In this document: piece by piece, positions 42,297 through 52,410 of the stretch | Layout of the letters: every line of letters starts with the position of its first letter | Position numbering within the stretch: the stretch's first letter is position 1 | Assembly (NCBI RefSeq): GCF_008933165.1 | Contig: NZ_WBVQ01000002.1 | Span: 395,569-459,568, forward strand | Source of the DNA: Phaeocystidibacter marisrubri | Lineage (GTDB): Bacteria > Bacteroidota > Bacteroidia > Flavobacteriales > Schleiferiaceae | Direction of reading: 5' to 3' | Length of the DNA: 64,000 bases | Notes under the pieces: generated by a model | What the model was told of the DNA's origin: nothing | Seen by the model: only the letters and a program-made list of their open reading frames with translations | Database searches by the model: none | Program-made: the position numbers and the translations under genes

Positions 42297-43385
42297 ATGG
42301 GATACTCTACTCGAATTTTTGGATTAGACCTATTGAGGGCCTTTGCCATATTAACGGTGGTATATGGTCATGGGAATATTTTGCTCGAACACGAGTTCGA
42401 CAAAGCCAAAATGAATTGGTTTACATTCGACGGTGTCTCCATCTTTTTCGTGCTCAGTGGATTTCTGATTGGCGGTATTCTCATCAAACAAATCGAGACG
42501 GGAAGAACGCAATGGTCGGATTTATTCCGATTTTGGAGAAGGAGATGGTTTCGAACATTGCCCAACTATTTCTTAGTACTAACGGTTCTCACCTGCTACT
42601 ACGTATGGGTCACGAACAGGCCGTTTTCAGAGCTACTGCCTTACTTCGGATTTTTACAGAATTTCGCGTGGGACCATCCCATTCACTTCAATGAAGCCTG
42701 GAGTTTGTCGGTTGAAGAATGGTTCTATCTAGGAGTACCTCTGTTGATGTGGAGCTCTTTTCACCTTTTCGCACTTACTCCTAGACACACCCTTATCCTC
42801 GTTGCACTCATCATCTTAACCATCAGTGGAACTGTCCGAATTTGGCGGTTTCTAGATGGAGATATCGACAGTGTACACGCTTGGGATCTTTCCCTTAGAA
42901 AGCAAGTTGTAACTCGCCTTGATTCTATTATGATAGGGGTAATTGCTGCCTACATCAAGTTCTACCGACTCAACTCTTGGTTTGCTAATCAGAAGAAAAA
43001 ACTCTTTGCAGGTATCGGTTTGATCATTGCCCATAAGGTGTTTATTGCAAGCATGTTGGCCGAAGAAGTGGTGAGTACCTACGACGCCATTTTCTCATTT
43101 TGGGTCATTGCATTGGGAACGGCCCTCACTCTGCCTTACTTGTCGAATTGGAAGGTATCACGCTCAACTTGGTCGGCAGCCATTACCAAGATTAGCTTGA
43201 TCTCCTACTCCATGTACTTGATTCACCTCAGTGGTGTTTTGAGGATACTCGTTCAAGACTTTGGCATCGCGGATTTCTCAACTGCCCTTGGTTACTTAGC
43301 CTATTGGTTCTTCACCTTTACCATTTCTTGGTTGATGTATCGCTTTTACGAGAAACCAACCACGGCTCTCCGCGAAAAATTCTAA
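42297..43385 (+). CDS. membrane acyltransferase 3 family protein (OafA/YrhL-like)
   Basis: A 362-residue multi-pass membrane acyltransferase (about ten helices). It has 'IFGLDLLRAFAILTVVYGH', with the catalytic-type His in the first helix, and 'FDGVSIFFVLSGFLIGGIL', both characteristic of the family, which transfers acetyl or other acyl groups onto LPS, exopolysaccharide or peptidoglycan sugars. No SGNH domain is attached. It follows hemN at 44 bases and has its own -7 box. The sugar-nucleotide operon further along may supply its acceptor (inference). Confidence 0.9.
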   Translation: MGYSTRIFGLDLLRAFAILTVVYGHGNILLEHEFDKAKMNWFTFDGVSIFFVLSGFLIGGILIKQIETGRTQWSDLFRFWRRRWFRTLPNYFLVLTVLTCYYVWVTNRPFSELLPYFGFLQNFAWDHPIHFNEAWSLSVEEWFYLGVPLLMWSSFHLFALTPRHTLILVALIILTISGTVRIWRFLDGDIDSVHAWDLSLRKQVVTRLDSIMIGVIAAYIKFYRLNSWFANQKKKLFAGIGLIIAHKVFIASMLAEEVVSTYDAIFSFWVIALGTALTLPYLSNWKVSRSTWSAAITKISLISYSMYLIHLSGVLRILVQDFGIADFSTALGYLAYWFFTFTISWLMYRFYEKPTTALREKF

Positions 43386-43431
43386 CCGCAAACACCGCAC
43401 AAGTCCTTACCTTGTTGAAAATTTTCTCAAC

Positions 43432-44049
43432 ATGCGTACGATTCAATTCATCACGCTTGCACTCGCAACTGCCCTATCTTCCATCTCCTATGGGCAAGAT
43501 ATTAACGATCAAATTAGAGCCTCCCTACAAGCCCAAGCTGAACTGGACTCTAGCTTCGCCGATCGCAGCGAATCTCCACTCACAGAATCCGATTTTAAAA
43601 ACTTTACTAGTCTTCCTTTTTTTCCAGTAGATACGAATTGGATTGTGGAATGTACTTTGATCCGCACCCCTGATTCCGAACCATTTGAAATGCCGACCTC
43701 CACCAACCGACGTCCGGTTTATCGCGTATTTGGAGAGCTTCATTTCACCTATGGAGATTCGAGCCTAGTTTTGAATGTTTACCAGAACTTGGACCTGATA
43801 AAGCGTCCAGGTTTTGAAGACTACCTCTTCCTGCCTTTTGGCGATGAAACGAATGGAAATAGTACCTATGGCGGAGGAAGATACCTCGATCTCCGCATCC
43901 CTGAAGGCGATACCATCGTAGTGGATTTCAACCGATGTTATCACCCATTATGTGCGTACAACAATCGGTACTCGTGCCCTAAAATCCCCTTCGAGAACAT
44001 CCTGAATGTTCCCATCAAAGCTGGCGTTAAATACGAAGGACACCATTGA
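43432..44049 (+). CDS. DUF1684 family secreted protein
   Basis: A 205-residue protein with signal peptide (MRTIQFITLALATALSSISYG). The C-terminal part has the DUF1684 signature: 'FLPFGDETNGNSTYGGGRYLDLRIPEGD', 'VVDFNRCYHPLCAYNNRYSCPKIPFENILNVPIKAG'. The two Cys pairs and the conserved Asp-Phe-Asn segment are intact. Function unknown; the family is common in Bacteroidota. Confidence 0.88.
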   Translation: MRTIQFITLALATALSSISYGQDINDQIRASLQAQAELDSSFADRSESPLTESDFKNFTSLPFFPVDTNWIVECTLIRTPDSEPFEMPTSTNRRPVYRVFGELHFTYGDSSLVLNVYQNLDLIKRPGFEDYLFLPFGDETNGNSTYGGGRYLDLRIPEGDTIVVDFNRCYHPLCAYNNRYSCPKIPFENILNVPIKAGVKYEGHH

Positions 44050-44094
44050 TGAACACTTTCCAATTTTAAGTGTCTTAAGAGTAAACATTTTATC

Positions 44095-44952
44095 ATGAGC
44101 GATAGAAAAATCATCGATATACATCCAGCCATGGCCGCGCACATGCCTGGCTTGAGCACGTGGCGCGCGATGCCTACGGCACGAATTGAATGGCTTGATC
44201 CCTTTCTATTCTTGAATCATCATGGACCGGATGTTTTCCGTCCCAACAACCGTGGACTTCCTTTTGGACCGCATCCTCACCGTGGGTTTGAAACACTAAC
44301 CTACATTCTTGAAGGTGAGTTGATTCACAAAGACACCACCGGCTACAACAGCAACATCAAGACAGGTGGGGTTCAATGGATGACTGCTGGAAGTGGCCTT
44401 CTTCATTCGGAGACTTCTTCCGAAGAATTCAAAAAAGAAGGTGGAGCAGTTGAACTCATTCAACTATGGCTGAACTTGCCATCCAAACTCAAAATGACTC
44501 CTCCGTCCTACACTGGGCTTCAAGAAAATGAACTGGTGCATTTTGATGCAGTGGAAGGAGTACGTGTTCATCTCTTAAGTGGTGAATTCTTGGATCATAA
44601 AGGTCCCATTGATTCCATTACCAACCTCACAATGACTTGGATGGAATTGAGGGAGAATTCCAAGTTGGATCTTCAAGTAGATCCCGAAAATCAAATCTTG
44701 CTGTATGTAGTAAGCGGCAAACTCGACGTAAACGGACGCGAGGCCGGTGAGCGATCATTGGTTCAATTCGATCACGAAGGCACAGACATTCACTTACAAG
44801 CACAAGCGGACACACGCATCTTATTCGGTTACGGCAAGCCGTTCAACGAACCTATTGCCGCTTACGGACCATTCGTTATGAATTCAGAAGCAGAGCTTCA
44901 GGAAGCGTTTAACGACTATCAAAATGGTAAATTAGGAGTGTGGAAAGATTAA
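44095..44952 (+). CDS. pirin family protein
   Basis: A 285-residue bicupin. The metal site is the N-terminal 'FGPHPHRGFETLTYILEGEL' with the two His and the further 'GLLHSE' His-Glu pair. The C-terminal 'GYGKPFNEPIAAYGPFVMN' is typical. Some pirins have quercetinase activity or act as redox-sensitive cofactors; the role here is unknown. It is followed by a coupled small secreted protein (TAATG). Confidence 0.93.
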   Translation: MSDRKIIDIHPAMAAHMPGLSTWRAMPTARIEWLDPFLFLNHHGPDVFRPNNRGLPFGPHPHRGFETLTYILEGELIHKDTTGYNSNIKTGGVQWMTAGSGLLHSETSSEEFKKEGGAVELIQLWLNLPSKLKMTPPSYTGLQENELVHFDAVEGVRVHLLSGEFLDHKGPIDSITNLTMTWMELRENSKLDLQVDPENQILLYVVSGKLDVNGREAGERSLVQFDHEGTDIHLQAQADTRILFGYGKPFNEPIAAYGPFVMNSEAELQEAFNDYQNGKLGVWKD

Positions 44953-45377
44953 TGCACTCTCGGTTACTCTTGCCCATTCTACTGTTCTCAGCTCATTGTT
45001 GGGGACAAGTAGAATGGTCGATAGACACCTTAATGCTGTGGTCAAAACCTGAGTTCGTCTTTGAGACTAGCGAAATAGATGCCGTTGAAGATTTTGCCAG
45101 TGAAATTAGCTATCGCGCTTCTACTGTTGCTGAACGAACCGTCATTGGACCTTATCAGTCTTGGCATTGGAAGAAAATGGAAGTGAGTGACAATTTGCTA
45201 CACCCCATTGACTTACAGATGCTCTTCAACCCTGAAGACTCTGCTCATGTCTTCTTCTTATTTCGTCATTATGAATCCTCAGTGAATTTGAACTCCGCCG
45301 TTCTATCGGGGCACTATCCAGCCATAGAAAATTGGCTACTCGATTTAGATGTAATCCTACCGAAAGAACCCGAATAA
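44952..45377 (+). CDS. small secreted protein, unknown
   Basis: A 141-residue protein with signal peptide (about 1-18). The mature part has no recognised domain and ends with acidic residues. Its ATG overlaps the pirin stop (TAATG), so it is translationally coupled. It precedes another small secreted protein 13 bases later. Confidence 0.65.
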   Translation: MHSRLLLPILLFSAHCWGQVEWSIDTLMLWSKPEFVFETSEIDAVEDFASEISYRASTVAERTVIGPYQSWHWKKMEVSDNLLHPIDLQMLFNPEDSAHVFFLFRHYESSVNLNSAVLSGHYPAIENWLLDLDVILPKEPE

Positions 45378-45390
45378 TCTTCGTGCCAAC

Positions 45391-45840
45391 ATGCGCAAAA
45401 CGGTATTCCTCTTTGCTCTAATTCTGCTAACTGCCGTTTTACGCGGACAGGAGAGAGATACTTTGCTGTATGTCAACCACAAAAATACCGAGCTGAACAA
45501 AGCTCTTATCTACTACACGGGAAATATAGACTCCTTGATTGCTTCTATATCCCATCAAGTAAACGCAGATCCAAAAGTTGAAGTTACTGGAAAGGGAGTG
45601 CGATATCGCTATTTAGAATCTCACTTACCTAAACCCATCTTCGAAAGGATCTATTTCGATATTGTCGTTTCGAAATTCAATACCGCAGCATCCGAAGATA
45701 CTCAAATAGTGTACGTTACCTTTACTTCAGCATCGGGAAGCAACCTCACTGAATTGATGTTTGATTTTGCAGAAGATGAGTTATTCGAACTCTTCACAAA
45801 AGCGATAGACTACGGCTTTACGGGCGCTTCTGGGGGCTAG
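45391..45840 (+). CDS. small secreted protein, unknown
   Basis: A 149-residue protein with signal peptide (MRKTVFLFALILLTAVLRG, cleavage near QER). The mature part is alpha/beta-like with no known domain. It follows the previous secreted protein by 13 bases, and its 3' end overlaps convergent hemJ by 23 bases. Confidence 0.65.
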   Translation: MRKTVFLFALILLTAVLRGQERDTLLYVNHKNTELNKALIYYTGNIDSLIASISHQVNADPKVEVTGKGVRYRYLESHLPKPIFERIYFDIVVSKFNTAASEDTQIVYVTFTSASGSNLTELMFDFAEDELFELFTKAIDYGFTGASGG

Positions 45841-46363
45841 TGCGAATCTTCTTGTACACCTTGATAGCTGTCATCAACACCGCGATAAACACGAAAAGTC
45901 CAACAATTCCCCACAACATATCGATGGTGTTTCTCAACTCCACCAAGAAAACAATGGCAATGAGGAAGATGGTTGCTACTTCATTCCAAACTCGCATTTG
46001 GTTTCCCGAATAGCGGAAATCGCCTTTTTGTTGAAGTTTGAAGATGTAATGAAGGCTGAAGAAATACGCGTATAGTCCAAGGACAAACCCCAACTTCACC
46101 CATAACCATCCTTGGATATACCACCCAATGGTATCGAGCATCCAAAGGCCAAAAATCAGGGTGAGAACAGCAGATGGCCATGTGATACCATACCACAATC
46201 TACGCTGCATCAATGAATACTGCTCCAACAAAATTGACCGTCTCTCTCCCTTTTCTGTACTAGCCTCACTGGCATACACAAAGAGTCGGGGCATATAAAA
46301 CAACCCGGCAAACCAGGTTACTACAAAGATGATGTGCAGGGCTCTTACGTAAAGGGCTTCCAT
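45818..46363 (-). CDS. hemJ: protoporphyrinogen IX oxidase HemJ (CopD-like)
   Basis: A 181-residue four-helix membrane protein matching HemJ/UPF0093: 'YVRALHIIFVVTWFAGLFYMPRLFVY', with the haem-ligand His at residue 10, 'LWVKLGFVLGLYAYFFSLHYIFK' and 'RVWNEVATIFLIAIVFLVELR'. HemJ oxidises protoporphyrinogen IX to protoporphyrin IX in bacteria lacking HemG or HemY. It is joined to rfbB by a TAATG overlap at the end of the sugar-nucleotide operon, an unexpected genomic partner. Confidence 0.85.
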   Translation of the reverse strand: MEALYVRALHIIFVVTWFAGLFYMPRLFVYASEASTEKGERRSILLEQYSLMQRRLWYGITWPSAVLTLIFGLWMLDTIGWYIQGWLWVKLGFVLGLYAYFFSLHYIFKLQQKGDFRYSGNQMRVWNEVATIFLIAIVFLVELRNTIDMLWGIVGLFVFIAVLMTAIKVYKKIRTSPQKRP

Positions 46364-47415
46364 TAGCGTTTGTCGTATTGCTCTTCGTAGTAGGATTGAT
46401 AATCACCGCTGGTCACATTGCGCAGCCAGTCTTCATTCTCCATGTACCAATCAATAGTTTCTGCCAAGCCCTGTTCAAAAGTCACGCTTGGTTCCCATCC
46501 CAATTCATTCTTGATTTTGGTAGAATCAATGGCGTATCTCCTATCGTGGCCTGGACGATCTTTTACGTAGGTAATCAGTCCTTCGCTGGTTCCTTCTGGT
46601 CTGCCCAGTTTAGAATCCATAAGGTTACAGAGAAGTTTCACCAAGTCGATGTTCTTCCACTCGTTGAACCCTCCGATATTGTAGGTTTCACCAATAACCC
46701 CTTCATGAAACACGGTATCAATGGCGCGGGCGTGATCAATCACATACAGCCAATCGCGGGTGTAATTACCATCGCCATAAACAGGTAATGGTTTCATGTT
46801 CACAATGTTATTGATGAAAAGTGGAATCAACTTTTCTGGGAAGTGATTAGGACCGTAGTTGTTGCTACAGTTGGTCACTACAATAGGCATTTCATAGGTT
46901 TCCCCATACGCTCTCACAAAGTGATCGGAACTCGCTTTGGAGGCTGAATATGGAGAGTTTGGATCGTAGGCTGTAGTTTCTGTAAAGAGTCCTGTATCGC
47001 CCAAGCTTCCGTAGACTTCATCGGTAGAAATATGGTAGAAGCGCTTCTCGGACATATTATCTCCCCAAAGTGCTTTAGCTTCATCGAGCAAGTTCACCGT
47101 ACCCAACACGTTCGTGCGAACAAAGGCTAAAGGATCAGTGATCGATCGGTCTACGTGACTCTCAGCTGCTAGGTGGATGATACCATCGGGTCTGTGCTTC
47201 TCAAACACCTTTCGAACAGCAGCGGCATCCACGATGTCAGCTTTTTCAAAGTGATAGTTCGGTCGGTTCTCGATATCCTTCAGATTCTCCAAATTCCCCG
47301 CGTAAGTAAGCGCGTCTAAATTGACAATGTGATAATCTGCGTACCTCTTAACGAAACGACGTACGACGTGAGAACCGATAAACCCAGCTCCACCTGTGAT
47401 GAGAATGCTTTTCAT
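46363..47415 (-). CDS. rfbB: dTDP-glucose 4,6-dehydratase
   Basis: A 350-residue SDR enzyme converting dTDP-glucose to dTDP-4-keto-6-deoxyglucose, first step to rhamnose and related sugars. NAD-binding '[16 protein letters not shown]', active-site 'STDEVYGSL' with Asp-Glu, and catalytic '[15 protein letters not shown]' are all present. Neither rfbA nor rfbC/D lies in the window. Gap to the preceding small membrane protein is 4 bases. Confidence 0.95.
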   Translation of the reverse strand: MKSILITGGAGFIGSHVVRRFVKRYADYHIVNLDALTYAGNLENLKDIENRPNYHFEKADIVDAAAVRKVFEKHRPDGIIHLAAESHVDRSITDPLAFVRTNVLGTVNLLDEAKALWGDNMSEKRFYHISTDEVYGSLGDTGLFTETTAYDPNSPYSASKASSDHFVRAYGETYEMPIVVTNCSNNYGPNHFPEKLIPLFINNIVNMKPLPVYGDGNYTRDWLYVIDHARAIDTVFHEGVIGETYNIGGFNEWKNIDLVKLLCNLMDSKLGRPEGTSEGLITYVKDRPGHDRRYAIDSTKIKNELGWEPSVTFEQGLAETIDWYMENEDWLRNVTSGDYQSYYEEQYDKR

Positions 47416-47419
47416 GATC

Positions 47420-47851
47420 TTATTCTTCTACCTTGATTCCGTTCTCTGTTGCCCACGCCTTAATGGCATCAACAACTTCTCCCGTAATTGGGCCTTTATC
47501 AAAGTTAGCAAGTGAAAGTTCTACAGTTCCCATTTTTGTCACAAAATCAACAGAAAGGGCATAGATATCAACCACTTCTACGTCTTTGGCCAAAATCTTC
47601 TCGCTGTTGGAGCGAGTGACTTTCCACTCAATTCTGTCATTGTGAATACGGACATAAAACTTACTGGTCATTCGAGTATACCACAGTAGGATAACCACTC
47701 CAAGACCAAAGGCAATTGACGACCATTGAGGTTCTTCACCTTCGGCCATTGCATTGTAAACCATGGAACCCGACACGACGAGAGCGAGTACCGTAAACCC
47801 AATCATAAAGATGGGTTTAGACGCCATCTTTCCGGGATTAAATTCTACCAT
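47420..47851 (-). CDS. small membrane protein in the sugar-nucleotide operon, unknown
   Basis: A 143-residue protein with two N-terminal membrane segments (about 14-35 and 43-60) and a cytoplasmic alpha/beta part ('[36 protein letters not shown]') that looks like a PH-like domain. No family named with confidence. Its ATG overlaps the galE stop (TAATG), and rfbB follows after 4 bases, so it is firmly part of the operon. Confidence 0.7.
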   Translation of the reverse strand: MVEFNPGKMASKPIFMIGFTVLALVVSGSMVYNAMAEGEEPQWSSIAFGLGVVILLWYTRMTSKFYVRIHNDRIEWKVTRSNSEKILAKDVEVVDIYALSVDFVTKMGTVELSLANFDKGPITGEVVDAIKAWATENGIKVEE

Positions 47852-48861
47852 TACGAAAGTGATTGTTCAAATTCCCATGCGGAAGACAGCATGTCTTCTA
47901 AGGTGTGAATAGGCTTCCAATTCAAGACGGAAGCAGCCTTTTTAATGTCGGCATAAACGGCAGGAACGTCTCCTTCTCTTCTTGCTACCACTTCATGAGG
48001 CACTTCCATTCCTGTGGCACGTTGAAAGGCGTGAATCATTTCAAGAACGGTAGATCCAGTACCTGAACCGAGATTAATGACATCAAATGCCGGACGATCT
48101 TCATGGAGTGAAACCTCAACCGCACGAACATGAGCGCGGGCAATATCTACCACATGAATATAATCGCGAACGCAGGTGCCATCTCTCGTTTCATAATCAC
48201 CACCAAATACTTTGAGTGACTTGCGCTTTCCGATGGCTGTTTCCGTAATGTAGGGAACCAAGTGATGCGGTTCACCATCTTGAAACTCCCCAATGTGACC
48301 GCTAGAGTGCGCCCCAATGGGATTGAAATAGCGAAGTGCCAAGGTTCTCAACCCGTAGGCCAGCGAAGAATCGCGAAGGATGTCTTCTCCCATTTTCTTG
48401 GTATTCCCATACGGCGATTCGGCCGGTTGAAGAGGGGCCGTTTCATCAACGGGTAAAGTTGCAGGTGTTCCATACACCGTACATGAGGAGCTGAATACTA
48501 CCGGTTTCACCCCGTGCTTTACCATGGAATCAATCAGATTCATGGTAGAGACTAAGTTGTTCTGATAGTATTTCAGAGGATGTTCAACGGATTCATTCAC
48601 CAACAGAAAAGCGGCAAAATGAATAACTCCAACCATTTCAGGATGCGAAGCAAAAACGCCATCTAGCGCTTTTGCATCACACATATTTACTTCTTCAAAA
48701 ATGATCTTGCGATTGACAATGCGCTCAATTCGCTCCACCACCTCTATATCAGACTCTGACAAATCATCCAGTACTACAGGCTCATACCCTGCGCTGATCA
48801 ACTCAACAACAGTGTGACTACCGATGTAGCCCAATCCTCCAGTTACTAGAATCTTTTGCAC
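47851..48861 (-). CDS. galE: UDP-glucose 4-epimerase
   Basis: A 336-residue SDR epimerase interconverting UDP-glucose and UDP-galactose. NAD site 'VTGGLGYIGSHTVVELI', catalytic Ser in 'SSSCTVYG' and Tyr-Lys in 'SPYGNTKKMGEDIL', then the GalE-type 'YRDYIHVVDIARAH'-like 'CVRDYIHVVD'. It starts with GTG at 48861 (the preceding bases contain no ATG). It is 4 bases downstream of the UDP-xylose synthase gene. Confidence 0.94.
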   Translation of the reverse strand: MQKILVTGGLGYIGSHTVVELISAGYEPVVLDDLSESDIEVVERIERIVNRKIIFEEVNMCDAKALDGVFASHPEMVGVIHFAAFLLVNESVEHPLKYYQNNLVSTMNLIDSMVKHGVKPVVFSSSCTVYGTPATLPVDETAPLQPAESPYGNTKKMGEDILRDSSLAYGLRTLALRYFNPIGAHSSGHIGEFQDGEPHHLVPYITETAIGKRKSLKVFGGDYETRDGTCVRDYIHVVDIARAHVRAVEVSLHEDRPAFDVINLGSGTGSTVLEMIHAFQRATGMEVPHEVVARREGDVPAVYADIKKAASVLNWKPIHTLEDMLSSAWEFEQSLS

Positions 48862-48865
48862 AGAA

Positions 48866-49852
48866 TTAATGTCTTGAATACTTCTTAAAATCCTTGTGCT
48901 CTTTCTTGTAAAGCTCGTCTTCTGGAAGTGATTTGAAATACTCGTAAGTGAGTTTCAACCCTTCGGCTCTTGAAAATTTAGGTTCCCAACCCAGAATTTC
49001 GCGGGCTTTGGTAATATCAGGCTGACGTTGTGTAGGATCGTCTTTTGGCAAGTCTTTGTAAATCACCTTCTGGTTCGTCCCGGTCAACTTAATGATCTCT
49101 TCAGCAAAATCTCCAATGGTAATTTCGTCTGGATTTCCCACGTTCACTGGCTGGGCATAATCGCTCATCAACAAGCGGTAAATACCTTCCACCAAATCGT
49201 CAACATAGCAAAAAGAGCGCGTCTGACTTCCATCGCCGAACACTGTTAGATCTTCTCCTCTCAATGCTTGTCCGATGAATGCTGGCAAAACGCGACCATC
49301 ATTGAGGCGCATACGCGGTCCATAAGTATTGAAGATACGAACGATACGCGTCTCCAATCCGTGGAACGTGTGATACGCCATGGTCATCGCCTCTTGAAAA
49401 CGCTTGGCTTCATCGTATACACCACGTGGTCCAACCGGGTTTACATTTCCCCAATACTCCTCGGTTTGTGGGTGAACGTGCGGATCACCGTACACTTCAG
49501 ACGTAGAAGCCACCAAGATTCTGGCACCCTTCTCAAGCGCTAGTCCGAGACAATTGTGTGTTCCCAAAGATCCCACTTTCAGCGTTTGGATAGGGATTTT
49601 GAGATAATCGATGGGACTTGCAGGTGAAGCAAAGTGAAGGATATAATCCAACTTACCTGGTACGTGAATAAACTTTGATACATCGTGCTCATAAAACTCA
49701 AACTGCTTGAGCTTGAACAAGTGTTCAATGTTCTTCAAATCACCCGTGATAAGATTATCCATACCAACCACATCGAAGCCTTCGGCAATGAAGCGATCGC
49801 ACAAGTGTGACCCTAAAAATCCGGCTGCTCCGGTGATGAGTACTCTGGCCAT
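48866..49852 (-). CDS. UDP-glucuronate decarboxylase (UDP-xylose synthase type)
   Basis: A 328-residue SDR enzyme. NAD site '[17 protein letters not shown]', '[26 protein letters not shown]', catalytic '[10 protein letters not shown]' and '[13 protein letters not shown]' are characteristic of UXS, which converts UDP-glucuronate to UDP-xylose. This fits the upstream ugd gene, whose product is its substrate: UDP-glucose to UDP-glucuronate to UDP-xylose. The gap to ugd is 14 bases. Confidence 0.92.
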   Translation of the reverse strand: MARVLITGAAGFLGSHLCDRFIAEGFDVVGMDNLITGDLKNIEHLFKLKQFEFYEHDVSKFIHVPGKLDYILHFASPASPIDYLKIPIQTLKVGSLGTHNCLGLALEKGARILVASTSEVYGDPHVHPQTEEYWGNVNPVGPRGVYDEAKRFQEAMTMAYHTFHGLETRIVRIFNTYGPRMRLNDGRVLPAFIGQALRGEDLTVFGDGSQTRSFCYVDDLVEGIYRLLMSDYAQPVNVGNPDEITIGDFAEEIIKLTGTNQKVIYKDLPKDDPTQRQPDITKAREILGWEPKFSRAEGLKLTYEYFKSLPEDELYKKEHKDFKKYSRH

Positions 49853-49866
49853 AATCTTTGTCTTAT

Positions 49867-51183
49867 TTATTGAACACCAATTCCGTAATACGTAAATCCG
49901 TCTTTGCGCAATTGCTCGCGATTGTAGAGGTTACGACCATCGAATACAACGGGTGTAGAAAGTTCTGATTTCACTTTTTTCCAATCTGGAACACGGAATT
50001 CGCTCCATTCCGTTACTAACAACAATGCGTCCGCTCCTTTCAAAGCGTCGTACTCGTTTTCTGCGTAGCGAATGGTCTCTCCCAAGTGAAGGTGCTTTGC
50101 CTCTTCCATTGCCACAGGATCATAAGCACTTACAGTACCTCCCGCTGCTAGGATTTGGTTGATAATTACCACACTTGGCGCTTCACGCATATCGTCGGTT
50201 TGTGGCTTAAAGCTCAATCCCCAGATGGCAAAGTGCTTGCCTTTTAGATCGCCGAAGTGTTTCTTCAATTTCGCGAACATCACTTCTTTCTGACCTTCGT
50301 TCACATCCTCAACCGATTGAAGAATGCGCATCTCATGACCGTTCTCACGAGCGGTGCGAATTAAGGCCTTCACGTCTTTCGGAAAACAACTGCCACCATA
50401 TCCAATTCCGGGGTAGATGAATTTGTTGCCAATTCGCGGATCTGAACCAATTCCTGTACGAACCGCGTTCACATCAGCTCCCATGATTTCACATAGGTTC
50501 GCAATATCGTTCATGAAGGAAATCTTGGTTGCCAACATGGCGTTTGCCGCATACTTGGTCATTTCTGCAGAAGGAATGTCCATGAAAATCACAGGATGAC
50601 CATTCAATGTAAACGGACGGTAAAGACGCTCCATGATTTCTTTTGAACGTTCCGATTCCACACCTACAACGATGCGATCTGGACGCATGAAATCATCAAC
50701 TGCAGCACCTTCCTTCAAGAACTCCGGATTAGAAGCAACGTCGAATTCTAAATCGGAACTGCGCTCTGCCAATGCAGACGACAATTGGTTGCGAACCTTC
50801 TCGGCAGTTCCAACAGGTACGGTCGACTTCGTTACAACCACAATGTAGTCATTCATGCTCTCACCAATACCTTGAGCCACTTGAAGAACGTACTTCAAGT
50901 CGGCTGACCCATCTTCACCCGGAGGGGTTCCAACAGCAATAAAAGCAACCTCCGCATCTTGAATGCTCGAGGCCAAATCTGTAGAAAACTGCAATCTCCC
51001 TTTTTTGAAGTTGCGCTCTACGATCTCTTCCAAACCTGGTTCGTAAATCGGGAGGATTCCCTTTTTCAGGTTTTCAATCTTCTTTTCATCAACATCAATG
51101 CAGGTTACATTGATACCAACTTCACTTAAACATGCTCCGGTTACTAGGCCTACGTAACCTGTACCTACAATGGCAATTTTCAT
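49867..51183 (-). CDS. ugd: UDP-glucose 6-dehydrogenase
   Basis: A 438-residue NAD-dependent dehydrogenase oxidising UDP-glucose to UDP-glucuronate. N-terminal '[21 protein letters not shown]', 'STVPVGTAE', the catalytic Cys in '[17 protein letters not shown]' and a C-terminal UDP-binding domain are all present. It supplies the UXS encoded next. The DegT stop lies two bases before its start, so the two are coupled. Confidence 0.96.
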   Translation of the reverse strand: MKIAIVGTGYVGLVTGACLSEVGINVTCIDVDEKKIENLKKGILPIYEPGLEEIVERNFKKGRLQFSTDLASSIQDAEVAFIAVGTPPGEDGSADLKYVLQVAQGIGESMNDYIVVVTKSTVPVGTAEKVRNQLSSALAERSSDLEFDVASNPEFLKEGAAVDDFMRPDRIVVGVESERSKEIMERLYRPFTLNGHPVIFMDIPSAEMTKYAANAMLATKISFMNDIANLCEIMGADVNAVRTGIGSDPRIGNKFIYPGIGYGGSCFPKDVKALIRTARENGHEMRILQSVEDVNEGQKEVMFAKLKKHFGDLKGKHFAIWGLSFKPQTDDMREAPSVVIINQILAAGGTVSAYDPVAMEEAKHLHLGETIRYAENEYDALKGADALLLVTEWSEFRVPDWKKVKSELSTPVVFDGRNLYNREQLRKDGFTYYGIGVQ

Positions 51184-51185
51184 GA

Positions 51186-52316
51186 TTATCTATTGATGTA
51201 TTCCAACACGCTAGAGGTGATGAAATCAAGTTGTTCTTTATCGAGTTCCGTGTGCATTGGCAATGAAAGTACCTCATCTACCAAGCTCTCCGTGATTGGG
51301 AAATGTCCCACGCCATAACGCTCATCTTTGTAAGCTTCTTGCATGTGCAAAGGCACGGGGTAATAAATCATGCTCGGGATTCCCTTCTCCCCTAAATAAG
51401 CTCTTAATTCATCGCGTTTTCCATTCTTGACCTTCAGCGTGTACTGATGGAAGACATGGGTGCTATTCTCGGCTCTTGCAGGAGTTTCCAAATCCTCGCA
51501 ATTCGCGAAAGCGGTATCATACGCAGCTGCCGCAGCATTTCTCGCACTGTTATAAACATCGAGTTTTCTCAACTTTATGCGAAGTACCGCTGCTTGAATA
51601 CTGTCGAGGCGAGAGTTTACACCGATGTGATCGTGGTAGTACTGGCGTACCATACCGTGATTCACAATCATGCGCATTTTGGAAGCCAAATCATCGTCAT
51701 TGGTGAAAATTGCTCCACCATCTCCCATACAACCAAGGTTCTTACTTGGGAAGAATGATGTACAACCTACATGTCCAATCGTTCCAGCCTTCGCAGAAAC
51801 ACCGTCTTTATTAGTAAAGGAAGCACCGATGGCCTGTGCATTGTCTTCAATCACAAACAAATCATGCGCTTTGGCAATACGCTGTATCTCGTCCATGTTC
51901 GCCACCTGTCCAAAGAGGTGAACAGGAACAATGGCCTTTGTTTTTGGAGTAATAGCCGCTTCAATAGCAGCAGGATCAATTAAGAAGGTGTCTGGATCTA
52001 CGTCCACCAAAACTGGAGTAAGTTGAAGCAGGGCGATCACCTCAGCTGTAGCAACAAAAGTGAAGGTAGCTGTGATGACTTCATCCCCGGGTTTCAAGCC
52101 TAATCCCATCATGGCAATCTGAAGAGCATCGGTGCCATTTGCACATGGAATCACGTGTTTCACACCGAGATAATCCTCTAATTCAGCCTGAAAAGACTTA
52201 ACTTCTGGACCGTTTATATAAGCGCTAGAGCGGATAACGTCTAGTACTGATTTATCGACTTCTTCTTGGATACCCTCATATTGGGTAACCAGATCCACCA
52301 TGCGGATCTCTTTCAT
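51186..52316 (-). CDS. DegT/DnrJ/EryC1/StrS family sugar aminotransferase
   Basis: A 376-residue PLP enzyme of the sugar aminotransferase family. It begins 'KEIRMVDLVTQYEGIQEEVD'; 'CANGTDALQIAM' binds PLP phosphate, 'VIEDNAQAIGA' stacks on PLP, and the Schiff-base Lys is in 'TSFFPSKNLGCMGDGGA'. Members aminate keto sugars on nucleotide carriers for LPS or exopolysaccharide. It heads the leftward operon. The ATG at 52316 follows the -7 box, so the longer frame to 52349 is excluded. Confidence 0.92.
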   Translation of the reverse strand: MKEIRMVDLVTQYEGIQEEVDKSVLDVIRSSAYINGPEVKSFQAELEDYLGVKHVIPCANGTDALQIAMMGLGLKPGDEVITATFTFVATAEVIALLQLTPVLVDVDPDTFLIDPAAIEAAITPKTKAIVPVHLFGQVANMDEIQRIAKAHDLFVIEDNAQAIGASFTNKDGVSAKAGTIGHVGCTSFFPSKNLGCMGDGGAIFTNDDDLASKMRMIVNHGMVRQYYHDHIGVNSRLDSIQAAVLRIKLRKLDVYNSARNAAAAAYDTAFANCEDLETPARAENSTHVFHQYTLKVKNGKRDELRAYLGEKGIPSMIYYPVPLHMQEAYKDERYGVGHFPITESLVDEVLSLPMHTELDKEQLDFITSSVLEYINR

Positions 52317-52333
52317 GGGTATAAATTTGCTTC

Positions 52334-52341
52334 CAAAAGTA
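52334..52341 (-). promoter_or_regulatory. -7 promoter element of the sugar-nucleotide operon
   Basis: On the minus strand TACTTTTG, an exact TAnnTTTG match, 17 bases before the DegT ATG; a second match (TACGTTTG) lies 20 bases further upstream (52354-52361). Confidence 0.6.
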
Positions 52342-52410
52342 AGGAACACAGAGCAAACGTAGGCCGAATATTCATCGTTTCCTTACATACATAGACCGAA
52401 TGAAAAATCA

